NCBI RefSeq assembly: GCF_000422285.1
Contig: NZ_AULM01000015.1
Coordinates: 1 to 64,000 of the forward strand
DNA from: Desulfatiglans anilini DSM 4660
Lineage (GTDB): Bacteria > Desulfobacterota > DSM-4660 > Desulfatiglandales > Desulfatiglandaceae
Length of the DNA: 64,000 nucleotides
Reading direction: 5' to 3'
This document shows, in pieces, positions 10,353 to 19,120 of this stretch (within the stretch, counting starts at the first letter, position 1; every line of letters begins with the position of its first letter). A program made the position numbers and the translations under genes. The notes beneath the pieces were generated by a model. It saw only the letters and a program-made list of their open reading frames with translations. It made no database searches and was not told the DNA's origin.

Positions 10353-12575
10353 ATGAACGAGGAACGGGGAAAGACCCGGGGGCGTTTTGCCGGACGCCGG
10401 GCTGGAGCGGTCCTGGCTTTGATCCTGGCAGGCGGCCTCCTCGGCTGGGGAGCGGCGATGTGGCTCATGCCGGATGAGCTGCACCAGGCCGCCCGGGAAG
10501 CGCCTGCCGAGAGGGAACAGGTCCATGCGGGTGGCGAGGCGGCCACCATCTGGACCTGCTCCATGCACCCGCAGATCCAACTCCCTGAGCCGGGGAAGTG
10601 CCCGATCTGCTTCATGGACCTGATCCCGCTCAAACAGGAGACCTCGGAAGGCTCCGCCAGGAGCCTCCGGGAGATCCGCCTCTCAGAAAGCGCCCGCAGG
10701 CTCGCCCAGGTCCAGACATCGCCTGTCATCCGAAGGACACCTGATGTGGAAACACGCCTCTCCGGGGAGGTGGTCTACGACGAGACCCGGCTCGGGGAGA
10801 TCACCGCGAGGGTGGGCGGACGGATCGACCAGCTTTACGTGGATTACACCGGCGCCTTCGTCCAGAAAGGCCGGCCCATGGCGGAGATCTACAGTCCGGA
10901 GCTCTACGCCGCGCAGTCGGAGTTCATCCAGGCGGTGAAAAGCCTGTCGGATCTGCCGGAAAACGGTCTGCAACTGATCCGCGACTCGGCCCGTCGCACC
11001 GCCGATGCCGCACGTGAAAAGCTGCGTCTCCTGGGGATGACGAGGCCCCAGGTGGATGCGCTCGCCGAACGCGGCAGGCCCTCGGAGCATGTCACCCTCT
11101 ATGCCCCTCTGACCGGGGTCGTCATCCGGCGGGAGGTGACCGAAGGGGTGTATGTGGCTACGGGGAGCCCTGTTTACACGGTCGCCGACATCTCGCGGGT
11201 CTGGGTGATGCTCGATGCCTACGAATCCGATCTTCCGTGGGTGCGCCCGGGGGCTGAGGTGCAGTTTCGGACGGAGGCCGTTCCGGGCCGGTCTTTCAGC
11301 GGCAAGGTAGTGTTCATCGATCCCTTCCTCGATGAGCGGACGCGCACCGCTAGGGTGCGACTCGAGGCGGAAAACCCGGATCTCCGGCTGCGGCCGGGAA
11401 TGATCGTGCGGGCGGTGCAGCGGGTCGAAGCCGCGGCCGCTTCAGAGGGTGAGGCGCCCCTCCTGATCCCGGCTTCGGCCCCGCTCCTGACCGGAAAGAG
11501 AGCGGTCGTGTATGTGGCGCTCCCGGGCGGGGAGGGGCTTTACGAGGGGCGCGAAGTGGTCCTCGGGCCGCGGGCCGGGGACTGGTACGTGGTCCGGGAA
11601 GGGCTGAGGGAAGGGGAAGAGGTGGTGACGCGCGGGGCCTTCAGGCTCGACAGCGCCCTGCAGATCCAGGCCAAACCGAGCATGATGGCCCCGGAGCCGG
11701 GTGCGGCACCGGCCGGGGGGCATGACCACGCCATGGAAGGTCCTGAGCGAGGAATGCCGGGAGCCGGGAGCCGCTGGCCTGTCTCCGCTCCGGCGGAAGC
11801 GGAGCTCCGGTCGCTGATCGAGGACGCGGGCGCCCTGGAGGGCCTGCTGGCATCCGGAGACCTGAACGCCGCCAGGGTCGCCTTCAAGGGCATCCACGAG
11901 CGCATCGGTGCGATCGCCGATGAGGGGCCGGAGGGCGAAGGCGGGCTCCTGTGGCGTGAATGGACCATGCTGATCCGCAATGACAGCCTCCTCGGTTCCG
12001 AGGCGGTGGACCTGGGGGAGGCCCGGTTCCTCCACAGCGAGCTTTCCCGGCACATGGCCCGACTGGCGGAGCGCCTGGGACCGGCGGCCGGCGAGGCGCC
12101 CCCCGGGCATCCGGATGTGCCTCACGCCTTTCGCCGACAGCTCGGGGATCTGGTCATGGCCTATGTGCCGGTCTCCGAGGCCCTCGCCGCCGATGATGCC
12201 GAAGGCGCCCGAAAGAGGGTCCACGCCTTATTGGAGGTCTTTCGGGAGGTTGACGGAGGCGTGCTCCCCGGGCCTGCCCGGGGCGTCTGGGAGGATGCCG
12301 CTCGGAGGATCGAGAAGGGGATTCACGGGATGCACGGCGCGGAGGCGATCGATGATCTTCGCAGCGCCTTCGAGCCGGTCTCGAGCGGTCTCATCGCAGC
12401 GGTTGCCGCTCTGGGGGTCGTGATGGACCAGCCCGTCTTCGAGGTTTTCTGCCCCATGGCCTTCGAGGATCGAGGCGCGTCGTGGCTCCAGTTGGACGAG
12501 CAGGTGCGGAACCCTTATTTCGGCGCTGCGATGCTCGCCTGCGGTGAGGTGAAACGGCGCGTCGACCAACCCTGA
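10353..12575 (+). CDS. CusB-like periplasmic adaptor of heavy-metal RND efflux
   Basis: 740 residues, much longer than the roughly 400 of E. coli CusB. After a membrane anchor (about residues 17-39) comes a heavy-metal-binding domain, WTCSMHPQIQLPEPGKCPIC (67-86). The membrane-fusion core follows: a barrel-sandwich region (RVGGRIDQLYVDYTGAFVQKG), a helical hairpin (about 180-230) and a beta-barrel (to about 430). The C-terminal 240 residues, after a His/Met-rich linker (GGHDHAMEG), resemble DUF3347-type domains of CusB relatives, ending in FEVFCPMAF with cysteine and methionine. The start has GGAGGGGGG upstream. It links inner-membrane pump and outer-membrane channel and probably binds Cu(I)/Ag(I). 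Confidence 0.85.
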   Translation: MNEERGKTRGRFAGRRAGAVLALILAGGLLGWGAAMWLMPDELHQAAREAPAEREQVHAGGEAATIWTCSMHPQIQLPEPGKCPICFMDLIPLKQETSEGSARSLREIRLSESARRLAQVQTSPVIRRTPDVETRLSGEVVYDETRLGEITARVGGRIDQLYVDYTGAFVQKGRPMAEIYSPELYAAQSEFIQAVKSLSDLPENGLQLIRDSARRTADAAREKLRLLGMTRPQVDALAERGRPSEHVTLYAPLTGVVIRREVTEGVYVATGSPVYTVADISRVWVMLDAYESDLPWVRPGAEVQFRTEAVPGRSFSGKVVFIDPFLDERTRTARVRLEAENPDLRLRPGMIVRAVQRVEAAAASEGEAPLLIPASAPLLTGKRAVVYVALPGGEGLYEGREVVLGPRAGDWYVVREGLREGEEVVTRGAFRLDSALQIQAKPSMMAPEPGAAPAGGHDHAMEGPERGMPGAGSRWPVSAPAEAELRSLIEDAGALEGLLASGDLNAARVAFKGIHERIGAIADEGPEGEGGLLWREWTMLIRNDSLLGSEAVDLGEARFLHSELSRHMARLAERLGPAAGEAPPGHPDVPHAFRRQLGDLVMAYVPVSEALAADDAEGARKRVHALLEVFREVDGGVLPGPARGVWEDAARRIEKGIHGMHGAEAIDDLRSAFEPVSSGLIAAVAALGVVMDQPVFEVFCPMAFEDRGASWLQLDEQVRNPYFGAAMLACGEVKRRVDQP

Positions 12576-12583
12576 GCCAGCTT

Positions 12584-15500
12584 ATGAAAAATGACGGGCA
12601 ACATATGGAAAAAAGTGATGATAGCGTTGCAATAAAAGATCAGTCCTCCTTCGTTGCGCGCATCGTCGACTTCTGCCTCAGGCAGCGGCTGGTCGTCATC
12701 CTCCTGACGCTTCTCGTGATCGGCTGGGGGGTTTTCACGGCGCCCTTCGAGTGGGAAATCGGCATCCCCAGGGACCCGGTTCCCGTCGACGCCATCCCGG
12801 ACATCGGCGAAAACCAGCAGATCGTCTTCACCGAATGGCCCGGCCGTTCCCCGCAGGACGTGGAAGATCAGGTGACCTACCCCCTCACGGTTTCGCTCCT
12901 CGGCATCCCGGGGGTCCGGACGGTCCGCAGCCTCTCCATGTTCGGGTTTTCAAGCATTTACGTGATCTTCGAAGAGGGGGTCGACTTTTACTGGTCCCGC
13001 ACCCGGCTCCTCGAAAAGCTTTCGAGCCTTCCCCCCGCAGCCCTCCCGGCCGGTGTCCGCCCCACCCTGGGGCCGGATGCGACGGCCCTCGGGCAGGTCT
13101 TCTGGTACACCCTCGAAGGGAGGGACCCGGAGGGGAAGCCGGCCGGCGGGTGGGATCTCGATGAGCTCAGGAGCATCCAGGACTGGTATGTGCGCTATGC
13201 CCTCCTTTCCGCCGAGGGGGTCAGCGAGGTCGCCTCGGTGGGGGGCTTTGTCCGGGAATACCAGGTGGATGTGGACCCGGATGCCCTGCGGGCCTACGGG
13301 GTGAAGTTCGAGCAGGTCCTGGCCGCTGTGAAGATGTCGAACCTGGATGTTGGGGCACGGACGATCGAGCTGAACGACGTCGAGTACATCATCCGCGGGG
13401 TCGGCTTCGTCAAGCGGATCCCCGACATCGAGAGCGCAGTCGTTGCAGTGCGGGAGGGCGTTCCCGTGCGGGTCGGCGATGTGGCGAGGGTGGCCGCGGG
13501 CCCTGCGCTCCGCCGGGGCGCGCTCGACAAGGAGGGGGTCGAGGCGGTGGGGGGCGTCGTGGTGGCGCGCTACGGGGAAAACCCGCTCGCCGCCATCCGG
13601 AACGTGAAAGAGAAGATCGCCGAGATCAGCCCGGGGCTCCCTTCGCGGACCCTGGCCGACGGGACGGTCAGCAAGGTGACGGTGGTGCCCTTCTATGACC
13701 GCTCCGGGCTGATCGCCGAGACCCTGGGGACCCTCAACACCGCGCTCGTGGAGGAGATCCTCGTCACCGTCATCGTCATCCTGATCGCGGTCATGCATCT
13801 GCGGAGTTCCCTCATCGTCTCGGCGCTGCTGCCCCTCGCGGTGCTCATGTGCTTCATCGGAATGAAGCTCTTCGGCATCGACGCCAATATCGTGGCCCTT
13901 TCGGGGATCGCCATCGCCATCGGGACGATGGTGGACATGGGCATCATCATCACCGAGAACATCCTCGCGCACCTGGAGAATGACAAGACAGGCGGAAACA
14001 GGCTGACGCTCATCTACCGGGCCACCGTCGAGGTGGGCGGGGCGGTGCTCACCGCGGTCGCGACAACGATCATCGGCTTCCTGCCCGTCTTCGCCATGGA
14101 AGGGGCCGAGGGGAAGCTCTTCAAACCCCTCGCCTACACCAAGACCTTTGCTCTGATCGCCTCCCTGATCGTGGCGCTGACCATCCTGCCGACCCTGGCG
14201 GCGATGCTGATGGCGCATCGACGGATGCTCGTGCGCGGCGTGCGCCGCTGGCTGCGGCCGGGCTTGTACGCCGCGGCGGGAATCGGCGTCGGGTTTGCCG
14301 TCAACGGGTGGCTCGGGCTCGCACTCCTGTGGCTGGCCGCCCGGGCGGCGCTCGAGGGCCGGTTGCCGGCGGGGCCGGAGCGCTGGATTTCGCGGGCCGA
14401 GAACTGGCTCCTGATCGCCCTCGTCATGATCCTGCTCTCGAAGCACTGGCTGCCGCTCGGGCCCGAGACGGGGTCCTTCAGAAACTTCCTGTTCGTTTTC
14501 GGGCTGATCGGCGGGCTCCTCGCTTTGCTCGGCCTGTTTCGGCTGGTTTACCCGCGCCTCCTTTCCTGGTTCCTTGCCCGGAAAGGCCTCTTCCTGGTCC
14601 TTCCCGCAACGGTCGTCCTTCTCGGCGCGATGATCTGGCAGGGGGCGCCGGCGATGACCGCATGGCTTCCGGAGGCCCTGCGCGGGAGCCCGCCCTTCGT
14701 CGCCCTCCATCACGTTTTCCCCGGCCTTGGGAAGGAGTTCATGCCGCCCCTCGACGAGGGCTCATACCTCTACATGCCGACCACCATGGTCCACGCCTCG
14801 ATCGGGGAGGTGCAGGAGATCCTCGCGCTGCAGGACAAGGCGGTCTCAACCATTCCCGAGGTGGCGGGCGCGGTCGGCAAGCTCGGCCGCGCCGAGACGC
14901 CCCTGGATCCGGCGCCCGTTTCGATGATCGAGACGGTCATCAACTACCACCCGGAATACCTGACGGATGAAAACGGGAGGCGGCTGACCTTCCGGTTCGA
15001 GCCCTCGGGCCGCGACGTCTTCCGGGATGCCGCCGGGAGGCCGGTGCACGCGCCGGACGGTCTGCCCTACATGGTGCCGGGGCGTTATGTGCGGGATGCC
15101 GCCGGCGCCCTCATCCCCGATCCGGACGGAAAGCCCTTCCGGTTGTGGCGGCCGCGCCTCGACGCTGATTTGAATCCGGACCGTGAGGCCTGGCCGGGGA
15201 TTCGATCCCCGCGCGAGATTTGGGACGAGATCGTGCGCGCGGCCGATGTGCCCGGGGTGACGAGCGCCCCGATGCTCCAGCCGATCGCGGCGCGCATCGT
15301 GATGCTCCAGTCCGGCATGCGGGCGCCGATGGGGATCAAAATCAAGGGGCCCGATCTGGAGACCATCGAACAGGTGGGCATCCGGATGGAGGGGCTCCTC
15401 AAACAGGTTCCTTCCATCGAGCCGGCCACGGTCTTCGCCGACCGAATCGTCGGGAAGCCCTACCTGGAGATCGTCGTCGACCGGGAGGCCGTCTCGCGCT

Positions 15501-16561
15501 ATGGCATCATGGTGAACGAGGTGCAGGAGGTGATCGAGGGCGCCGTCGGCGGTCGGACGGCCACCGTGACGGTGGAGGGCCGGGAGCGCTATGCCGTCCG
15601 GGTGCGCTATCAGCGTGAACTGCGCGACAGCGTCGAGGCGCTCGGCCGGGTGCTGGTGGCTTCCCCCGTGATGGGTCAGCAGATCCCGCTCGAGCAGTTG
15701 GCCGACATCCGGTATGTGCGGGGGCCCCAGGCGATCAAGAGCGAGGACACCTTCCTGCTGGGCTACGTCCTCTTCGACATGAAGCCGGGCTTCGCCGAGG
15801 TGGATGTTGTGGAGCAGGCCGCGCGCTTTCTGAAGGAAAAGGAGCGGAGCGGGGAGCTGGTCCTGCCGGCCGGCGTCTCCTACCGCTTCGCCGGCAGCTA
15901 CGAGAACCAGGTCCGCGCCCAGAAGAAGCTCGCCGTCGTCCTGCCCCTGGCCCTCCTCCTGATCTTCATCGTGCTCTACCTGCAGTTCCGGTCCACTCTG
16001 ACCACCTGCATGGTGTTCTCGAGCATCTTCGTGGCCTGGGGCGGGGGCTTCATTATGGTCTGGCTCTACGGCCGGCCCGGGTTTCTGGATTTCAGCCTCT
16101 TCGGCGTGTCCATGCAGAGCCTCTTCCAGGTCCACCCCATCAACTTGAGCGTCGCCATCTGGGTGGGGTTCCTGGCCCTTTTCGGCATCGCCTCGGACGA
16201 CGGCGTCCTGATGGCGACCTACCTGGACGATTCGAGGGCCGAGCGCCCGACCGATTCGATTCCGGCCATCCGCAAGGCGGTGGTGGCCGGGGCGGTCCGC
16301 CGCATCCGGCCGGCCTCGATGACCTCCGCCACCACGATCCTGGCCCTGCTGCCGATCCTGACCTCCACGGGGCGCGGCGCGGACGTCATGATTCCGATGG
16401 CGATCCCGTCCTTCGGCGGGATGGTCTTCGCCGTGCTGACCTGGTTCGTCGTGCCGGTGCTCTACTGCATGCGTGAAGAGATGCGCTTCCGCTGGTCATC
16501 GCGATCCCCATCGGAGGGCTACTCTTCGTCGGTTCAGCCAGCCCCGCGCCGACAAGGATAA
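12584..16561 (+). CDS. CusA/CzcA-family heavy-metal RND efflux pump, extended form
   Basis: 1325 residues against about 1050 for E. coli CusA. Proton-driven inner-membrane pump with the RND pattern: a first membrane helix (about residues 33-52), the porter domain motif EWPGRSPQDVEDQVTYPL, and helices around AIGTMVDMGIIITENI. A duplicated second half ends near VLTWFVVPVLYC. Two segments enlarge it: an extra hydrophobic region (about 545-690, several added membrane segments) and a hydrophilic stretch (about 785-880, rich in Asp, Pro and Gly). The family cysteine/methionine metal path is suggested by VMLQSGMRAPMGIKI. It directly follows the adaptor gene (eight-base gap) with a weak ribosome binding site. 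Cu/Ag is favoured over Co/Zn/Cd from the adaptor and YHS protein, but not proven. Confidence 0.85.
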   Translation: MKNDGQHMEKSDDSVAIKDQSSFVARIVDFCLRQRLVVILLTLLVIGWGVFTAPFEWEIGIPRDPVPVDAIPDIGENQQIVFTEWPGRSPQDVEDQVTYPLTVSLLGIPGVRTVRSLSMFGFSSIYVIFEEGVDFYWSRTRLLEKLSSLPPAALPAGVRPTLGPDATALGQVFWYTLEGRDPEGKPAGGWDLDELRSIQDWYVRYALLSAEGVSEVASVGGFVREYQVDVDPDALRAYGVKFEQVLAAVKMSNLDVGARTIELNDVEYIIRGVGFVKRIPDIESAVVAVREGVPVRVGDVARVAAGPALRRGALDKEGVEAVGGVVVARYGENPLAAIRNVKEKIAEISPGLPSRTLADGTVSKVTVVPFYDRSGLIAETLGTLNTALVEEILVTVIVILIAVMHLRSSLIVSALLPLAVLMCFIGMKLFGIDANIVALSGIAIAIGTMVDMGIIITENILAHLENDKTGGNRLTLIYRATVEVGGAVLTAVATTIIGFLPVFAMEGAEGKLFKPLAYTKTFALIASLIVALTILPTLAAMLMAHRRMLVRGVRRWLRPGLYAAAGIGVGFAVNGWLGLALLWLAARAALEGRLPAGPERWISRAENWLLIALVMILLSKHWLPLGPETGSFRNFLFVFGLIGGLLALLGLFRLVYPRLLSWFLARKGLFLVLPATVVLLGAMIWQGAPAMTAWLPEALRGSPPFVALHHVFPGLGKEFMPPLDEGSYLYMPTTMVHASIGEVQEILALQDKAVSTIPEVAGAVGKLGRAETPLDPAPVSMIETVINYHPEYLTDENGRRLTFRFEPSGRDVFRDAAGRPVHAPDGLPYMVPGRYVRDAAGALIPDPDGKPFRLWRPRLDADLNPDREAWPGIRSPREIWDEIVRAADVPGVTSAPMLQPIAARIVMLQSGMRAPMGIKIKGPDLETIEQVGIRMEGLLKQVPSIEPATVFADRIVGKPYLEIVVDREAVSRYGIMVNEVQEVIEGAVGGRTATVTVEGRERYAVRVRYQRELRDSVEALGRVLVASPVMGQQIPLEQLADIRYVRGPQAIKSEDTFLLGYVLFDMKPGFAEVDVVEQAARFLKEKERSGELVLPAGVSYRFAGSYENQVRAQKKLAVVLPLALLLIFIVLYLQFRSTLTTCMVFSSIFVAWGGGFIMVWLYGRPGFLDFSLFGVSMQSLFQVHPINLSVAIWVGFLALFGIASDDGVLMATYLDDSRAERPTDSIPAIRKAVVAGAVRRIRPASMTSATTILALLPILTSTGRGADVMIPMAIPSFGGMVFAVLTWFVVPVLYCMREEMRFRWSSRSPSEGYSSSVQPAPRRQG

Positions 16562-16645
16562 GAAGGCCCTCTCAGCGCTGCAACATGACAGCCGCACCCC
16601 GTTCCCCTTGACAGCCCGCGGATCTTGGTCTTCAATCAAAAGGAA

Positions 16646-16661
16646 GCGGGCCCCGGCCCGC
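16646..16661 (-). terminator. Hairpin downstream of the DUF3783 gene
   Basis: gcgggcc (16646-16652) and ggcccgc (16655-16661) are perfect inverted repeats. Read on the minus strand the hairpin begins about ten bases after the DUF3783 stop codon and is followed by TTCCTTTTGA, so it resembles an intrinsic terminator. It may also stop transcription from the convergent efflux operon. Confidence 0.5.
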
Positions 16662-16670
16662 CGGGATCAT

Positions 16671-17117
16671 TCAACGGTTGCGCGGTGGCGCTGTCGGCCG
16701 GCGGGCGAGGACAGCCTCGCGTTCCCTCTGGAGTTCCTCCAGGAGATCGCACAAGGGCCAGTTCTCGGAGATCGGCGTCAGGGTGGCCCAAAGCTGGGCG
16801 GGCAGCCCCGCGTTGCGGTAGGCGGACATCATCCGGTGCAGTTCGTTTTGGGTAAAACCTGACAGGATGAGCGCCCGCGGCATCTCGGAGGGGAGGCCCG
16901 TCCCCGAACCATCTGAAAAGGAGAGCAGATCCTTCAAACAAACCGAGGCATCCGCGGTCCGGGCAAAAATGACAGGCCTTTCGCCCATGCCTGCCGCTCT
17001 CACGAATTCAAGCAGCAAGGCATGCTCCCCGGCCGGGTACCCGCAGACGATGATCCCTTTCGGCCCGTACATTCTCGTGTTGGACGGTTTCACTTTTTTG
17101 AAGGTTCCCTTTTGCAT
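16671..17117 (-). CDS. DUF3783 domain protein
   Basis: 148 residues with the ATG at 17117, which is preceded by GGAGG eleven bases upstream; an in-frame GTG 24 bases further out is less likely. The N-terminal half is a small alpha/beta region (GIIVCGYPAGEHALLLEFVR). The C-terminal half matches DUF3783, with LILSGFTQNELHRMMSAY and the following LTPISENWPLCDLLEEL. Members are cytoplasmic proteins of unknown function common in anaerobes. It is convergent with the metal efflux operon and divergent from the trehalose operon, and nothing in the context suggests a role. Confidence 0.75.
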   Translation of the reverse strand: MQKGTFKKVKPSNTRMYGPKGIIVCGYPAGEHALLLEFVRAAGMGERPVIFARTADASVCLKDLLSFSDGSGTGLPSEMPRALILSGFTQNELHRMMSAYRNAGLPAQLWATLTPISENWPLCDLLEELQREREAVLARRPTAPPRNR

Positions 17118-17340
17118 GCAGTCTTTATCCTCCGCTTCCACACGTCACACAATCGGTTTGTCCGGGAAGAAGACCGGCAGCGCGAACAGCTTCTGATCTG
17201 CCGGCGTTTTTTCTTTTGCCTGCCGAAATCAGTGGATTTCGACTTCCCGGCATGGGGCGATGCGCCATCATAACCCGGCGGGCGAATAGGGGCCAAGGAG
17301 AAAGGACCTGGACGGGAGCGGTCATGGAGGTGGACGGATC

Positions 17341-19074
17341 ATGACGGCGGTAAGTGTTTGGGCGCCGAGGGCGCGCAGCGTGGCCCTGGTGATCGGGGGG
17401 CGTGCGCTCGAGATGCAGGGGCTTCCGGGCGGCTGGTGGCAGGTGGAAACCGCCCTGGCTGCGCATGGCGTGGATTACGCCTTCTCTCTAAATGGGGGGG
17501 CGCCCCTGCCGGACCCCCGCTCTCCCTGGCAGCCGCACGGCGTCCATGGCTTTTCGCGCTTCCTCGACCACACCCGCTTCGCCTGGCATGATCAAGGGTG
17601 GCGGCAGCCTCCCCTGGGCTCCGCGGTCATCTATGAGCTCCACGTGGGCACCTTCACGCCTGAAGGAAGCTTCGACGGTGTCGTGCGGAAGCTCGATTAC
17701 CTTCAGGATCTCGGCATCAGCCACATCGAACTGATGCCGGTGAACAGTTTTTCCGGAGGCCGGGGGTGGGGGTACGACGGCGTCGCCCTCTACGCCCCGC
17801 AGGAGGCGTACGGGGGCCCTGAAGGGCTGAAGCGGCTCGTCGAGGCCTGCCATCTGGCCGGGATCGGTGTCATCCTTGACGTCGTGTACAACCACTTCGG
17901 TCCGGAGGGCAATCACCTCGACGCCTTCGGACCTTACCTCTCGGAGCTTCATCCGGTGCCGTGGGGCAAGGCGGTCAACTTCGACGGGCCGCACAGTGAC
18001 GCGGTGCGGGCATTTTTCCTGGGGAACGCCCGGATGTGGTTCGAGGATTATCACGTCGACGGGCTCCGCCTCGATGCGGTGCATGCGATCCTCGACACCT
18101 CCGCGCTGCACATCCTGGAAGAGCTTGCCCGGGAGGCGGCCCTCCTCGAAAACACGATGGGCCGGCAGCTCTGCCTGATCGCGGAAAGCGCCCTCAACGA
18201 CCCGCGCCTGGTGCGGTCCCCGGAGGCGGGCGGCTACGGCCTCGATGCCCAGTGGAGCGACGATTTCCACCACGCCCTGCATACCCTGCTGACCGGAGAG
18301 CAGGACGGGTACTACGTCGATTTCGGCAGTCTCGGGGACCTGGCCAAGGCCTTGACCTCGGGCTTCGTCTACGACGGGCGCTACTCCCGCTACCGCCGCC
18401 GGCGCCACGGCAGGCCGTTCACCTCCTTTCCCGGACGCCGTCTGTTCGCCTACAGCCAGAACCACGACCAGGCCGGGAACCGCGCCAGGGGTGAAAGGCT
18501 GAGCCGGATCGTGGGCATCGGGCGCCTCAAGATCGCTGCGGCCCTCGTCTTGACCTCGCCCTTCACCCCGCTGATCTTCCAGGGGGAGGAGTGGGGGGCC
18601 TCGACGCCTTTTCAGTATTTTACAGACCATCAGGACAAGGACCTGGGGCGCGCCGTGCGGGAGGGCCGACGCAGGGAGTTCGCGGCCTTCGGGTGGGCGC
18701 CGGAGGATGTCCCCGATCCGCAGGATTTCGCAACGTTCGCACGTTCGAAACTCGACTGGGGGGAGATGTCGAAGGCGCCGCACGACGAACTCCTGGCCTG
18801 GCATCGCAGCCTGATCGCCCTGCGCCGCTCCGAGCCCGATCTGCGCGGCGGGGCGCAGCCCTGCGTTTCCTTCAGCGAACAGGAGCGGTGGCTGAGCGTC
18901 AGGCGGGGGAATGTGCTCGTGCTCTGCAACCTCGGCGCAGAGGCGCGAAGGATTCCGCTCCCGTCTGGCGCCCCGAGAGAGGTCCTGCTGGCTTCCTGCT
19001 CGACCGGGTTCGAATTCGCCCGGGACGAGGCGGTTTTGCCGCTTGACACGGTGGTCGTTCTCGGGGGTTCTTGA
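17341..19074 (+). CDS. treZ: Malto-oligosyltrehalose trehalohydrolase
   Basis: 577 residues, a normal TreZ length. It releases trehalose from maltooligosyl-trehalose by hydrolysing the alpha-1,4 bond next to the trehalose unit. An N-terminal CBM48-like domain (about 1-90) precedes a GH13 barrel containing YELHVGTFTPEGSF, DVVYNHFGPEGNHL, nucleophile Asp245 in DGLRLDAVHAI, acid Glu282 in LIAESALNDPRL and Asp376 in SQNHDQAGNR. A GGAGGTGGACGGATC sequence precedes the ATG. It heads a plus-strand cluster with glgX and treY, so glycogen-derived maltodextrins are the probable substrate source. Confidence 0.93.
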   Translation: MTAVSVWAPRARSVALVIGGRALEMQGLPGGWWQVETALAAHGVDYAFSLNGGAPLPDPRSPWQPHGVHGFSRFLDHTRFAWHDQGWRQPPLGSAVIYELHVGTFTPEGSFDGVVRKLDYLQDLGISHIELMPVNSFSGGRGWGYDGVALYAPQEAYGGPEGLKRLVEACHLAGIGVILDVVYNHFGPEGNHLDAFGPYLSELHPVPWGKAVNFDGPHSDAVRAFFLGNARMWFEDYHVDGLRLDAVHAILDTSALHILEELAREAALLENTMGRQLCLIAESALNDPRLVRSPEAGGYGLDAQWSDDFHHALHTLLTGEQDGYYVDFGSLGDLAKALTSGFVYDGRYSRYRRRRHGRPFTSFPGRRLFAYSQNHDQAGNRARGERLSRIVGIGRLKIAAALVLTSPFTPLIFQGEEWGASTPFQYFTDHQDKDLGRAVREGRRREFAAFGWAPEDVPDPQDFATFARSKLDWGEMSKAPHDELLAWHRSLIALRRSEPDLRGGAQPCVSFSEQERWLSVRRGNVLVLCNLGAEARRIPLPSGAPREVLLASCSTGFEFARDEAVLPLDTVVVLGGS

Positions 19075-19120
19075 CTTTTCGGTTGGAGGATGGAATCGGT
19101 GCAGAGGGAGGAAAGCTGAC

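Noticed and set aside
12950-14713. Long minus-strand open frame opposite the RND pump (587 codons)
   Set aside because: Extremely Asp/Gly/Arg-rich translation typical of an antisense shadow of a G+C-rich gene.
17224-17241. 7-bp hairpin (cgaaatc/gatttcg) upstream of treZ
   Set aside because: Short and AT-rich, lying between divergent genes with no U-run on either strand; likely chance.
18911-19120. Extended N-terminus of glgX overlapping treZ
   Set aside because: Out-of-frame translation of the treZ end; GGGAGG and CBM48 homology begin at 19121.
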